Origin: Thermothelomyces thermophilus ATCC 42464
Lineage: Eukaryota; Ascomycota; Sordariomycetes; Sordariales; Chaetomiaceae
DNA length: 64,000 nt
NCBI RefSeq assembly: GCF_000226095.1
Contig: NC_016474.1
Coordinates: forward strand, 3,162,001 to 3,226,000
Direction: 5' to 3'
The notes below the pieces were generated by a model. That model had not been told where the DNA came from. It ran no database searches and worked only from the letters and a program-made list of their open reading frames with translations. Shown here one piece after another: positions 11,201-23,672 of this stretch; position 1 is the stretch's first letter; every line of letters begins with the position of its first letter. Position numbers and translations under genes: made by a program.

Positions 11201-14200
11201 TCAGGGGTCCCCGCGGCAAGCTGCACGACGAGGAGAATCCTAGCAAGACCAGACAGGCCAAAGAGCACTCCGAGCAGGGAAAAGTGAAGTGGTCAGGTGG
11301 GTGACCGTACCCACATTGGATTTCGGGTCTTGATATGCTAACCTTACCTGCTGCCAGTCTATGCCGAATATGCCAAAGCGAACAATCTCGTCGCCGTTGC
11401 TGTCTACCTGGTTACCCTCATTGCCGCCCAGACGGCTCAGATCGGTAAGTTTTCTCTCATTTGCCTTCGACGTGGGGCAGACGTCACCGCCCTCCGGAAT
11501 AAACACAGGAGCGTCGGTCCTGTTGACTTGTGGCATGCTTTTTGCTGACCAAGTTCGTAGCCGGGAGCTTTTGGCTCAAAAACTGGGCCGACAGAAATAC
11601 CAGAGCTGGCAGTAACCCCGAGGTCGGGAAGTATCTCGGCATCTACTTCGTGTTCGGCATCGGTGCTGCCGCCTTGACGGTGGTGCAGACCCTCATCCTC
11701 TGGATCTTCTGCTCCATTGAGGTATGTCGGAGCTATTGTTCGGAGCTATTTCTTCGGAGCAACAGCCGAATTGGGTTCTGGGGCTGACATGTAGTTGGCC
11801 TAGGCATCTCGCAAGTTACACGAGAAGATGGCGACGGCAATCTTCAGATCACCCATGTCATTCTTCGATGTAACACCGGCTGGTCGCATTCTGAACCGGT
11901 TTTCGAGGTGCGTACTGTGATCTATTGCAACCTCTCTTCCCACCCCCCCCCTTCTTCCCCCTCCTCCTCTCCTTCTTTCCTCCTTCCACAGATGCCCATC
12001 CTCCACCCCTTGTTATTCTATCTAAAACGGAGGATGGGCCATCTGTTGTGCGAGGGTGGTTAGTCCAAGTGGTATCAGACGTTGTGGGAACGGATGTTGT
12101 CAGCGTACGCCGCGGCGCCATGGAGTCACGTAGCGGCCCACTGCATTTCCATTTCAGCACTCTGCAGACAGTCTCAAAGTTCCGCGGCATGCTGACCCTT
12201 CCGCAGCGACATATACCGGGTCGACGAGGTACTTGCGCGGACCTTCAACATGCTGTTCACCAATTTGTCCAGGTCTATGTTCATCCTTGCCGTCATCTCG
12301 ATGTCAACACCCCCCTTCCTCGCCTTGATCATCCCGCTCGGCGCCATGTACATCTGGATCCAGCGGTACTATCTGCGGACGTCCCGAGAGCTCAAGAGAT
12401 TGGACAGCGTCAGCCGCAGCCCAATCTATGCTCATTTCCAAGAGTCTCTTGGCGGAATCTCCACCATCCGGGCGTACCGCCAGCAGGAGCGGTTCATGCT
12501 CGAGAACGAGTGGCGAGTCGATGCCAACCTTCGGGCCTACTTCCCCTCCATTAGCGCCAACAGATGGTTGGCTGTGAGACTCGAGTTCATCGGTGCCGTG
12601 GTGATCCTGGCCGCTGCTGGCTTCTCTGTGATCGCAGTGGCCACTGGCCGCAAGCTCAGCCCCGGATGGGTCGGTTTGGCCATGTCATACGGCTTTCAGA
12701 TTACCACGTCTCTCAACTGGATCGTCCGTCAGACGGTCGAGGTGGAGACCAACATCGTGTCTGTGGAGCGCGTGCTCGAGTACGCGCGGCTGCCCAGTGA
12801 GGCACCCGAGATCATCCACCGTAGCCGGCCGCCCGTCAGCTGGCCGTCGCGTGGCGAGGTTGAGTTCATCAACTACAGCGCCCGGTACCGTGAAGGTCTC
12901 GATCTCGTGCTCAAGAATATCAACCTGGATATCAAGTCGCACGAGAAGATTGGTGTGGTGGGACGCACAGGTGCTGGCAAGTCCTCGTTGACCCTGGCGC
13001 TCTTCAGAATTATTGAGCCCGATACGGGCAACATCAGCCTCGACGGTCTCAACACATCGACCATTGGTTTGTTGGATCTCCGGAGACGCTTGGCCATCAT
13101 CCCACAGGATGCCGCTCTCTTCGAGGGAACGATCCGGGACAACCTCGACCCCGGACACGTCCACGATGACACTGAGCTTTGGAGCGTTCTTGGTACGTTC
13201 TTTTTTTTTTTTTTATTGTTGTTGGACCCGTTACACCTGCGAACCACAGCCACCCTGTCCACGTCGCCGTTCACATGGTTCTGCCGCTTCGTCGGATACA
13301 CGAAGCTAACTCTACTGTCGCACAGAACATGCCCGGCTAAAAGACCACGTCGCCTCCATGGAGGGCGGGCTCGAGGCCAAGATCCATGAAGGAGGTAAGC
13401 GGTGCACTTTTCCACGTGGTCCTTCCGTCTCGTTTCTGGCTTCGCGCTTTGTGTCGGCTTTTGCATATGCCTGTCGTACTATGTGCCGCCAAGTCGTGTG
13501 TCATGGTGAACTTTTTTCTTTTCTTTTTTTTTCTTTGCCGGCAGCATCGCGGTGCGACACGGGTGGTTGCAACTTGCCTTGACCGCGGCTGTGCGGGCAC
13601 CTGATGCCAATTTCCACCGAGCTGTGCCCTCTCTCGGAGTCAGAGCACGGAGCAATTGGGCTCGACGGCAAGGTTCGGCTTCTCGCCTGGCCAGTGCAAG
13701 GGGCTTGAAGGTCAACTACCTTCGCGAGCCGAGGCACCGTTTCCCGTCTCAGCTCTTGCCTCGCCATGTGCACTACCGCACCGTTCGATTTTGATGGCTC
13801 TTCGCAAGGCTACACATCTCAGGTCCCTTGCAGAATCTTGGATGCAACACAAAGTGGTTGTTGCGACGCTGAAGTGCAGGATTCTGGGGGCTACTTTATA
13901 CCCACTTTTCCTCTCCATTCACACCCGAAAAATACGATAATTTATGATCCGCCCGTTACCTTACGGCTCACTAACTTGGCTTCTCTCCGAAATTTACAGG
14001 CTCCAACCTTTCCCAAGGCCAGCGCCAGCTAGTTTCCCTCGCCCGCGCCATGCTGACCCCATCCAATATCCTTGTCCTCGACGAGGCCACGGCCGCCGTT
14101 GACGTACAGACGGATGCCATGCTCCAGACCACGCTGCGCAGCCCGCTGTTTGCCAACCGTACCATCATCACGGTTGCACACCGCATAAATACCATTATGG

Positions 14201-14325
14201 ACAGTGATCGCGTCGTGGTGCTGGATAAGGGCGAGGTGGTTGAGTTTGATACGCCGGCCGAGTTGATCAAGAAGAAAGGTGTGTTCTGGGGGTTGGTTAA
14301 GGAGGCCGGATTGTTGGAAGAGTGA
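8233..14325 (+). CDS. YCF1: ABCC/MRP-type vacuolar transporter, YCF1-like
   Basis: Full-length MRP-type ABC transporter; YCF1 relatives pump glutathione conjugates and metal-glutathione complexes into the vacuole. Nine exons: 8233-8565, 8637-10053, 10112-11296, 11358-11444, 11561-11721, 11804-11907, 12207-13192, 13326-13394, 14000-14325. All junctions keep frame and give 1555 aa, close to yeast Ycf1. Order: N-terminal TMD0, TMD1, NBD1 (Walker [10 protein letters not shown] near residue 676, signature LSGGQ near 766, Walker [11 protein letters not shown]), a Ser/Glu-rich linker, [15 protein letters not shown] leading into TMD2, then NBD2 (GRTGAGKSS near 1348, LSQGQ near 1451, [11 protein letters not shown]). 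NBD1 has Asp in place of the catalytic Glu after Walker B, as usual in ABCC proteins, so NBD2 should do most of the hydrolysis. The sixth and eighth introns are unusually long (299 and 605 nt). YCF1 and BPT1 types are hard to separate by eye. Confidence 0.93.
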
Positions 14326-14954
14326 GCCTGTCCTATTTTGCGTTGCAGAAAAGGTACTTGCGTGTGCTTGGTGGGGAAAGGGGGTGCCGTGGAAAGGAGG
14401 TTTGGATTCGAGATCCAGAAAAAGAACGTGAATTGGATGAATATCAGCAGCGTGGGCGTAGAATAGCTGCGGCAGAACAGATGAGACGGGAGTATGCAGG
14501 TATGTACATAGACATGTGGTTGGTAAGTGACAGAACAAAGCCAAAATGATATAAACAAGAAGCGAATGGAGTCCATATCAAACCTTGAGGACCTGTCCTA
14601 CCTACCTTGGTGTCACCTACCTTCTTCCTAGTATGAGCAACATAGAACGAGGTGGTGTCGGTGTCAAGTTGGGAAATCTCCTTTCCCCCCTTCTGTGAAC
14701 TTCCGCATCAGACCGGCTCCTTCACCGCTCCTCCTCTCCTGCCTCTTGGATAGTCCGTTCGCCTGGCGCCTTTCGTGGGGTTATGCAAGGCAGGAGGCGT
14801 GTCACCAACTAAGTCCCCTGTTTTTGAAGAAAAACCTCAAAAGGGAAACTTCTCGAGCAGTTGCGGTGACGATACACAAGGCACGAGGGACGAAGATCAA
14901 AGAAAATAGATACACACAAAGTGCGAAGGAAGCCAGAAGCCGCAATTCCAATGG

Positions 14955-15063
14955 ATCGTCATCGTCGTCGTCGTCGTCATCGTCGCCGCCGTCGTCATCG
15001 TCGCCGCCGTCGTCATCGTCGCCGCCGTCGTCATCATCACCATCATCAACAACAACACCACCA
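14955..15063. repeat. CGT/CGC-rich minisatellite
   Basis: Imperfect tandem array built on an 18-bp unit, TCGTCGCCGCCGTCGTCA, about three copies. It is flanked by simple (TCG)n on the left and CAT/CAA triplets on the right, about 630 bp downstream of the ABCC stop codon. Confidence 0.85.
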
Positions 15064-18000
15064 AGATACCGACAAGAAGCACATCCACGATCTCTATTCT
15101 TTCTTCCTTTCTTACTTACTCTCTGAATGACCTCGTGACCAGAGAAGGGCTTGCCGCAGTGCGACCAAAAGTCGAGGGCAGTGTAGAGGTTTTCCTCATC
15201 GACTCTTTCCCCCGCCCCCCTCCCCAGCCCCCCCCCCTTTTCTCCCTTCCTTCCCCTCAGCCAGTCCCCATGATATGGTTGAGCGAACCGGTCAAGATTA
15301 AGGGCAGTCAGCTAGGTAAGTCATCCCCACCATCCGCATCTCCCCGTGCCTATGTCTGTATGTACATAACTACATGATTAAAAAGCCACGCGCCAAACCC
15401 TTTTCTTTCTGCACCCCAAGGACACACAGACAGATGGTTGGGCGCCGCTGATTCACTCATCTGGCCTCGTGGAGCGAAGCGCAAATGAGCTGGTTTATGT
15501 ACGTATATATGTATTTGTATTTGTATGTGTATGTACACCGTATAAATGGATATATGTAGTGCACAGTACGGAACGCGGGCACACCCGGGGCACACAGCCG
15601 CTAGTGTAATCCGTACTTAGGGGGCCTTGTTGGGCTGGCTCTGTGTGGGGAGGGGGGTCGTTGACATGATAAGCGAGTTGGGATCTTCATACGGGCCGGG
15701 GTGTGGGTGTGGGTAGTGTATGGGTGTGAACGTGGCGGACAAAAAAAAGGGGGAAGAAGAGGGAGTGATGATGTAGTCTTGGCTGTTATGCCTGCCTACA
15801 CGACGGAGTTCATTTATCTATGAAAGATACCGAACTAACTCCGGAGTTGTGACCAGCCGTATCGTTGACGTTGGTTAGTCCTCTTGCTGGCATACTGGCG
15901 CTCCCGAACCCACATATCTTTGCTGGGCGTTGGTTTAAGAATGGAAGGGAGGCACGATGGGTCCTCGAACGCTGATGCACATGGATCTGGGCCTCGCAAG
16001 GCCGGTAAGCGACCCGAGGCTCATACAGGTTACCGGGTGGTTGGGCTGAGTGACTGCCGGTGATGCCGTTCGTGGTAGCAGAGGAGAGTGGCTTAGACTG
16101 TGAGTGTGATTGATGTATGTACTGGTATACGGTTGGTCGCCTTGTTCGGGAAGTAGTGTAGCTTGTTGGTGATTTCCATTTTGGCAACGGGCATAAGAAT
16201 GGGATTTACCCTTCTCCTCGCTGTTCTAGGGCGTTCTCTCTGTTGAGACAGCCCATCGAACGTGCGGCACAGACAAGGGGTTGAAGAAGGAAATGGAACA
16301 TGTTTCGGGGCCATCCTCATATCTGTGCAGTTCTCGTGTACACACACAAAGAGCACTGCAGGATGACCTTGCGAAAAAAAAAAAAAAAAACGCAGTATGG
16401 CCTACTTTGATTTGACCGGGGATCCAATCGATCTCGGGTTGAACAGGAGTCCGAGGGGCACGGCCGGGGATAAATTGACTTCTCGCAGACCTCCGTAGTT
16501 CTGGGCGATGTGCTTCTCTTGTCTGTCATTCTGGCCTGGGTACGGTGCGGGCGACTGCTCGAGGGTAAGTTAAACAACTGACTAGCCAATCCCTCTGGGT
16601 TACCGATCCCTTCGCATAGGTCTCGAACCCGCGCGGCTCGGCCACAGCTTGTCTGAACTGCAAGTCGTGAACAGCCGCGGCTCTGCTGCTGAAATGCGTG
16701 ACTCTGGCCGCTTGTCCAAGCGTATCAAAACCCGGAATACAAGTCGTTGCGCTGTTGCTGACCGGGCCTGTGGGGAGGAACACAAGACAGCGGGCTTGGT
16801 CTAGTTTCCGGAAATATGGGGAGGCATGCAGTCGATCATATCAGGGTCCGATTGTCGCAAAGATAATAGCTTGAGGGGGGTGACACAGAATGACTTTGGT
16901 AGTCTGAGACTGAGATCCTGCGGTCTGTTGGCCAAGTCACACGAAACCCAGCCACTGCCGCCGTTGTGATTACACACATGCCTATGGAACAACACGTGGT
17001 GATCGCAATGGCTGCTGATCAGGATCCAAGCGGTGACAAATTTGAGCAATCCATGCGGAGTGAATCCGAGAAGAAGATCATCAAGCTCTCAGCACTGTGG
17101 TGGGAAACGGGAAAGATATGAAAGGAGGGAAAGTCCCAACAGAACACGCTAAGAACGGCGAGGCGGCGGCACAGCTGCCTGTAGGGTCCACTCTCCCGCA
17201 GGCGGGAATGTCATGTGAGCGAGCCCAGACCCTGTAACTCGCACCCCGACTGGATGGCACGCTCATGGCTGATGGCGATCGGCTAGCGAGGCCGGAGAGG
17301 GTTCTAGCTGTCGATCCGAACGTGTTCGCGCGCGGATAGGGCACCTGCGTCCGCTGCGGAATCAAGGACCATGCCTGTTAGCCGTCGGCGTTGACTCCGT
17401 TTCGGCGGATTGGCGATGCATGCCCCCGGCATGCAAGAGCATCTGGAAGAGGCTTAGTGCATTAACTATAATTTCAGTAGATCAAGTCAAAAAGGCCCGA
17501 TCATGTAAACGAGGAAGACGTTGGTAATGGCCCCGTCGAGAACTGCAGTCTTGGAGGATGAGGTGGCGGAGTCTTGCAATCCGATCGAAGGCGGTGTGCG
17601 GCCAGCAGATGCCGGTTGTTGTTCCCGGGGGTGTGGTTGTCATATTCCTTCCCTCGTTCTCGATCGAAACACGCATGAGCGCGCCTTCGATTGCTGATTT
17701 GTGTGCCGGATGTATGGATGGTTCGATGGGTAGGGTGTAAATTAAGGGAGAAACCCTCGCAGGCCAATCTGGGGTACGAATCGCAACGGGTGAACGTCTT
17801 CCCGAAGGAAGGAGGTACCAATTCTTGTTGTACAGGTGGTATATGTGTGCGCGCGCTAGTGCTTGCTTGACTTGGCCCAAAAAGCCTGGGCGTTCGTTCA
17901 ATCGCAAGAGCCAGACCTTACATCGCATCGTTCCTGGCCCTACACTAAGTACGCTATACGCTAGCGCGCGTGACCGTAGCGGCTTGCAAGGGCCGTCCCG

Positions 18001-21000
18001 AAAGCCTAATATCGTATCGAAACCGCGTAATGCTGAGAAGCGAGAGCTTAGCGTGAGACTGAAGTAGCGCGGATGTGCGCGCCTGCCGTGCCTCGTAACT
18101 GCCGCCCTAGACATAGTACCTTACATGCCTTAGGTACCTTACCTACCTTATGTAATGTATGTACAGTACATCCCTTGTGTACCTTCCTTAGGTAAGATAG
18201 TGTAATCCCCGAAGTCCCCGCGGCCGCATGAGTCTCGAAGTTCCAAGTCCCTAGTCGCATATTTTGAGATACCAGGCCGTACTACGTATCTCTACACTAC
18301 CTGTCAAATTAGTACTCTGCGAAGTATCAAGAAAGACCACTAGACCAAGGTAGCTACGAATAGTGCTTAGATTGTATTATAGGTTATAGGTAGATATTTT
18401 TTTCATGCTGGACGTGTAGCCGCCATCTCTCCTGCAAAGGGCTCGTTGAATGTTGAATTAGTTATACACAGAGGCGGGGACGGTGTACAGTACGAATTAT
18501 GTATGTACCTACCCATGAACCTTATGTATATATCAGAGGTATACGTGTATTCGACCTTCAAAGAGTGTGTGTACTGAGACAGACATTGGCTCCCGGTTTG
18601 CTTGTGATATACGCGTACAACGCAATGCTGCATGGCGATGATCATTGGGAAGCAGCACATCAAGCACACTACGGATTACACTACTATCGGGTGAGTCTCA
18701 GGTCGTTTCCGGCCTTACCAATATCAGGGCTTTTACCAAGGAAACGAGGGGTGTGGATGTGCTTGGCCGAGACTGCGACCGTTTGCTGCCTACGCCGCGG
18801 AATGAATTGGTCACAGGTCTTGGCGCAAACACTGCCGTTTTTGGCCACCGGCGTCAGGTGCGTAAATACAAGTACTGTACAGTACAAGTCGTTATGTCCG
18901 GATTGGTATCAGCGGTCCGATATCTAAAGGCGGACCCGATATAATCCATCGAGGTTGATATTGAGCCTTTCGAGTTATTCTCATCTACCCAAAAGGTGTC
19001 GAGTTTGGGCAGAGAGAGAGTCCGGGGCAGCCCCAGCTCTCGGTCCTCGCTCTCACTCTCGGCCGGGTACAGTTTCCTTCGGCCCGTCGGGAATTCCCGG
19101 GTAATTCCCGACATCGAGACCCCGTCGAGGCCCAACAGCATTTACCTACTAGCACTCCTGTCGTTGGTTAATAACGGAGGATTATGGAACTGAGTGGCTG
19201 CATTGGCCACTTCCAGATCCGTCGTTTTGCGTGCAAGCTGCCTTTGTCACATTCAATCGGAGACGACCCGGGCTTTCAAGCGCTTCTGCAGCGATGGTGA
19301 TAGTGTGCTTCAGTGGGCATACACTTAGTGCAGTTCGTATTTACGCTAACCTGTTAGTTATTTAAGTAGGTAAGCAGTAAGTGTATACATGTATGAATGT
19401 ATCTGATGTAGTGTATGCATGTACATATATGAACCGAATCTGCGAGTAGACGTGCAAGTGTGCATAGTAACTGCACTACTTCGTTCTCTGTACAAGAGCA
19501 GCTCGCAGCCTGACTAGCGTTGAGCGAATAGTATGATCCGTTGAGACGGATGGATCTCGGGTTCCCGCCCAGCTTTATGCAGGGTCGTCGATCAATGCCG
19601 CTGCGCATCAGTGGGGGCCCGGTCTGTGCACGAGATACTGTACTGTACGGAATACAGCACACAGGTAACTATCTGACTCGTTGCGAAGGATAATACAAGA
19701 ATGAGACAAAACTACCCTACGTACACGAGTGCTTGATGAGAATCCAGCACTCCTGTACAGTACATAATGTATGTACATACATACTTGTAGGCTACTATGT
19801 AGGCCAGCCCTATACCGAACGCAGTCTAGATGTCATGTGGCGGTGGTATACAGCAGCATGGCTTCCATTACAGATGTATCGTACATCACGACCACCTGGG
19901 CATGTGCATCCGCCCTTCTCGATCTTCGGCTGCCCCTCACAAGTAAGGAACCCGAGGTACTCTCGCTGCTGCTTGAAAGATGTATATCCATAAATTTCTC
20001 TGGCAACTTTCACCGCTCCCTTCCTGCGCAGAGGCTGACTCGTCCGAATCATGCAAATCAACTGCAGCGTTGGGCGACAGCGGCGGCGACGACGACCAAC
20101 GGACAGCACAAACATGAAGCACATTGGATGACTATGCACGGTTGTCACCCTGGATGTATGTACGGCATTGCATTTTTGGGCTGCCATGCAATGTGGGAGC
20201 ACGGAAAGAGGTGGGTGGCACCCGGGGTTTATTGGTGGAGGATTACCGAGTACCCTAGTTGGTTTCTGTTTCCGCCCAGAAAATGATGGAGATCCCCAAT
20301 GCATGCCGCGTCCCGGCACTTTGAGCTCTATGATGTGCATGCATCGTAGGGTATAGTATGGAGTATATCGACAGGGTTTTTTTTTTGTCGTACGGCTGGT
20401 CTTGTTGGCTGGCTGCACCTGTCCTGCGATTGCTCTTACCCTTCACATCATGCGAAAATGTTGTTTTCCATGTGGCTGTTTGCCGTGAGCTGTCGGCACG
20501 CGGATGGAGTACCAAGTTCTCTGACTCGAGATTTTGAGAGTAAAAAGGAAAATGAAGGTCAATAGGTAACGACCGCCTCCCTTGAAGTATTTTGCGCACC
20601 AGAGATGGCATCCATTAACGGAAAGAGCTTATAACATCTACGACATACCCCCCAGAAAGCTTGTTTTTTTGGTAAGCGCTCAGCTGGGCTAATGTCCGTG
20701 CACTAACTACCTCTATGGACCCACTGCATTTCGAGATCCACAGAGCGATCCATGGGGTTGGTTTCAATCTCCCAACAAACTACGGAGTAATTTGGAATAA
20801 TTTTAGTACACAGTAAGTACCTGTCAAAACGGCCATCCGGGGTTTTACACTAATTACCGACCCTATGTACCCAAAATGTTAGTAGACAATCGCTCCCCAG
20901 TTCGTTGCCGTTCATTGTACGGAGTACATACCGTACGCTCTGCACCTGCACATCATGCCTTCCTGACCAGAAACGGGTACATCTTTCTTATTTTGTTCAG

Positions 21001-22761
21001 CTTCATCCTTCCCCCCTCTTCAATTACTCAGCAGGATGTGGCGGGAAAAATATCTTCCAGAAGACAAGATGTTGGCGCTAATCGAACCAGGTTAACGTTA
21101 ATTCCGTTCCTGCTCCAAAGGCCGAACAATGTGGGCGATCCACGGTACATCGCTCAATTGAGCAAGAGTTCGGTTCCTCGGCACCCTGGTCAGGCACGGC
21201 GCGAGAACGAGACCGAATTTTCGAAGACACCATCGTCATGTCACAGAGCGGATGACCCCAAGAAGGGGTGTGGTAGCAACGAGTCTCTAGTTTCGGCTCC
21301 GTTACGGGAAACGCGCCTGACAGAAACGCTGGGCCGGGATTCCCAAAGGCTGGAACTCTGCAATCCTACGCACACAAAGGGGTTACAACGATTCGATGCC
21401 GTTTGCCGCCCCTATTAGCGTGCCGCTCGCAGCACTGCCGAGACAGACAACTCGGTACATGTCGGCGACCTTGTTCATCATAGGGGTTTACATAACCATC
21501 TCATGTACTGTACTGTACTATAGTAGGTACCTTACCTACCTACACAAGGATACCTTGGGTGGTTGCATGCATCCATGTAATCCGTGTATCCGTGGGGTAC
21601 ATACAGACCTACCTAACAAGACAGCATTTAGTTATCGGCTGCGGCGTGTGCTGTGTAGCCATGCCGTGCTCAATCACGAGCAAATGGGCAGCAAACCCCG
21701 ATAGCACCAGAACAGCTGTGCGACTTCATGCCGGCCTCGACACGGAAGGGAGAGGCCAGATTCAACCGCCCCATGTGCGCTTTCTATATTTTTCTCGCGC
21801 GCCCTCCCGTCTCTCGCCCTCCGCCTCTTCGCCTCCCTCCGGCCTCTTCTCGAAACGGCAAGGCTCCTCACCCCTGATACGCGAGAGCTTCACACCCCAC
21901 CGCTCCTCTCAGGCTTCCGTCCGTGTCTCGGTGCACATATTCCGCCAGTCCGCACCGGTCAACCGTTGTCTGAGGGCTCTCAGCCAAGATCACCCCGGCC
22001 CGGACAGAGTACACTTTACGGCCTACCTTGGCCCGTCCACCCCGCTTTTTTTTTTCCTCCAGACCTGGTCCTGGGGCCGGCGTCGCGCTCTCCGTGGCCA
22101 GCACGGACGACCGGTGAGCCAACACTCCCAGAGCTGGGTATTCACAGAAGCCACTTCGATATTCACGAGGACAGAAGCGGGAGATCCAACTAAAACGTAC
22201 CCCGGGGTTGACGTAACCGACCAGTTACCAGTTACTCCATATCTACCACCCTACCACCCTCTTACGCGCCAGCAGCGAAGGGTCGGTTCTTCCAAAAAGC
22301 CAGCTGCCCGAACGGGTCCAGGTTGTCTCCTGAACATTCTCCGCTCTAATCGGCGCTCTTCCGAAACCGCCCCCCCAACCCGGGAGACATAAGGCTCGAA
22401 AGAGAGGACGTACATAGCTTCCCGTCCCTGATATCCCGTACTTCCGCCATCTCCACGTGTGGAAAAGGTCCCTTGCAGTTCTCCAGGCGCGGTCCATTCT
22501 TCTCCCGGGCAGCCATCCCCTCTACTCCGTAGCGCCATCTGTCCTGTTGGCCGCCTTCTCTCTTTACTAACCAAGAGGCGACCCTGTCAGCCACCGTGAT
22601 CCTTGCGCCCAAGGATCCTGGCCACTGAACCGAAACGGCCGCAACACAGGCCTGGTGCTTTGGCTCATTCAAAGGTAGGGGGCGCCCTCCACAACAGAAA
22701 CCTCACGTCCACGCATCAACCCACCCCGTCACACGCCACGAGGTCCCATACTCTGCCGCAG

Positions 22762-22791
22762 ACGACGCAGAAGTAAACGACGCAGAAGTAA
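22762..22791. repeat. Perfect 15-bp tandem duplication
   Basis: Two adjacent identical copies of ACGACGCAGAAGTAA. It is intergenic, about 0.9 kb upstream of the start codon at 23673. Confidence 0.9.
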
Positions 22792-23672
22792 AGAGAGTAA
22801 CGACTGTTCCCAACTTGCTATTCTTAAGCGGTCAGTCCCTCGCCTGGTTTACCTCCAGCCACCGCCTCCCCCCTTTCCCTTGGTGTCTCATACCCTCGCA
22901 ACCAGACAAAGAAGACTGACTGCAGGTTCCCGCCTTCAGGCCACACCTATCCATCACCTGAGAAACTGGTTTGAGACGGGCGTACTTCTGTCTGTCCACC
23001 GATCCATAAACCAATAGGCGGCAGAGCCTGAACTTAGCAGTCCCGGCCCCCGATAGGCACTGCTGGTTCCCTTTGTCTCCTCTCCCCCTCGTGTTCGACG
23101 GCTCAGTTCGTCTGACACATTAGTTATTCCACAAACCCAGCTGGCAACCCTTGAGCATCCCTGAAGCGCACAGACTTGGGGTAGGTAAAGCGTCATCAGT
23201 CGTCGTGTTGCCTGTTTGTTAGTAACATAGAAGGGGTCCAGACGCTTTTCCTGCGGTGCTTTGTGCCGTCGAGTTTGGTCTGAGCACGGAGACAGTCACC
23301 TCCACTTCATAGTGAACCTCGGGCTGTACGGCTTGGATACCAAGTCCGGACCTCGAGGCTTGCGCCGCTGCTTCCAGCTTTCGACAACCCTTTCCCCCTC
23401 CCCCTGACCGGTATCACCATCATCATCCAGGACCCACCACGGCAGCCCCCGTGTGTTATCTACCGGACCCCGACTTGGCCTGGATCCGCCAAGCTCTTAG
23501 ACGGGACGGTATAATTGCAAGCATCCATCCCTCTCGTGTTTCGCTGGTCGTCGTCCTTCTCACCACTCTTTACGCCGGGCGGCCGCTGAAGACCGCCACT
23601 CGCCCTTGCGGGGGCCCCTTGTCAACTTTCTTTTTCCCTATATGCCTACCGCTGACCTAGTCTGCTGGCATC

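Larger units (their letters stand above)
14326..23672. other. 9.3-kb stretch with no supportable gene
   Basis: Open frames here (the largest are 17482-18114 on minus and 21559-22392 on plus) have no recognisable domain and look like chance frames. The stretch contains a CGT-rich minisatellite (14955-15063) and several GT/TG-rich runs (about 15480-15730). It also has numerous GTAC palindromes (about 18165, 18485, 18873, 19635, 19753, 21500) and GGTACCTTACCTACC-like runs (about 18130, 21525). The right-hand 2-3 kb may be a long 5' leader or promoter for the gene at 23673. I see no tRNA, rRNA or transposase. Confidence 0.6.

Noticed and set aside
14897-15130. CRISPR-like or coding interpretation of the TCG repeat array
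   Set aside because: The units are contiguous without unique spacers and translate only to simple His/Arg or Ser/Pro runs; it is a minisatellite.
16625-16670. B-box-like string GGTTCGAGACC with a nearby TGGCCGAG on the minus strand, suggesting a tRNA
   Set aside because: The A-box-like and B-box-like strings are too close together and in no cloverleaf arrangement; no acceptor stem or anticodon arm can be drawn.
17482-18114. 210-codon open frame on the minus strand
   Set aside because: No recognisable domain, irregular composition, and overlapping frames of similar quality; looks like chance in GC-rich DNA.
21559-22392. 277-codon open frame on the plus strand
   Set aside because: Ser/Pro/Arg-rich translation without conserved motifs; more likely the leader or promoter of the gene at 23673.
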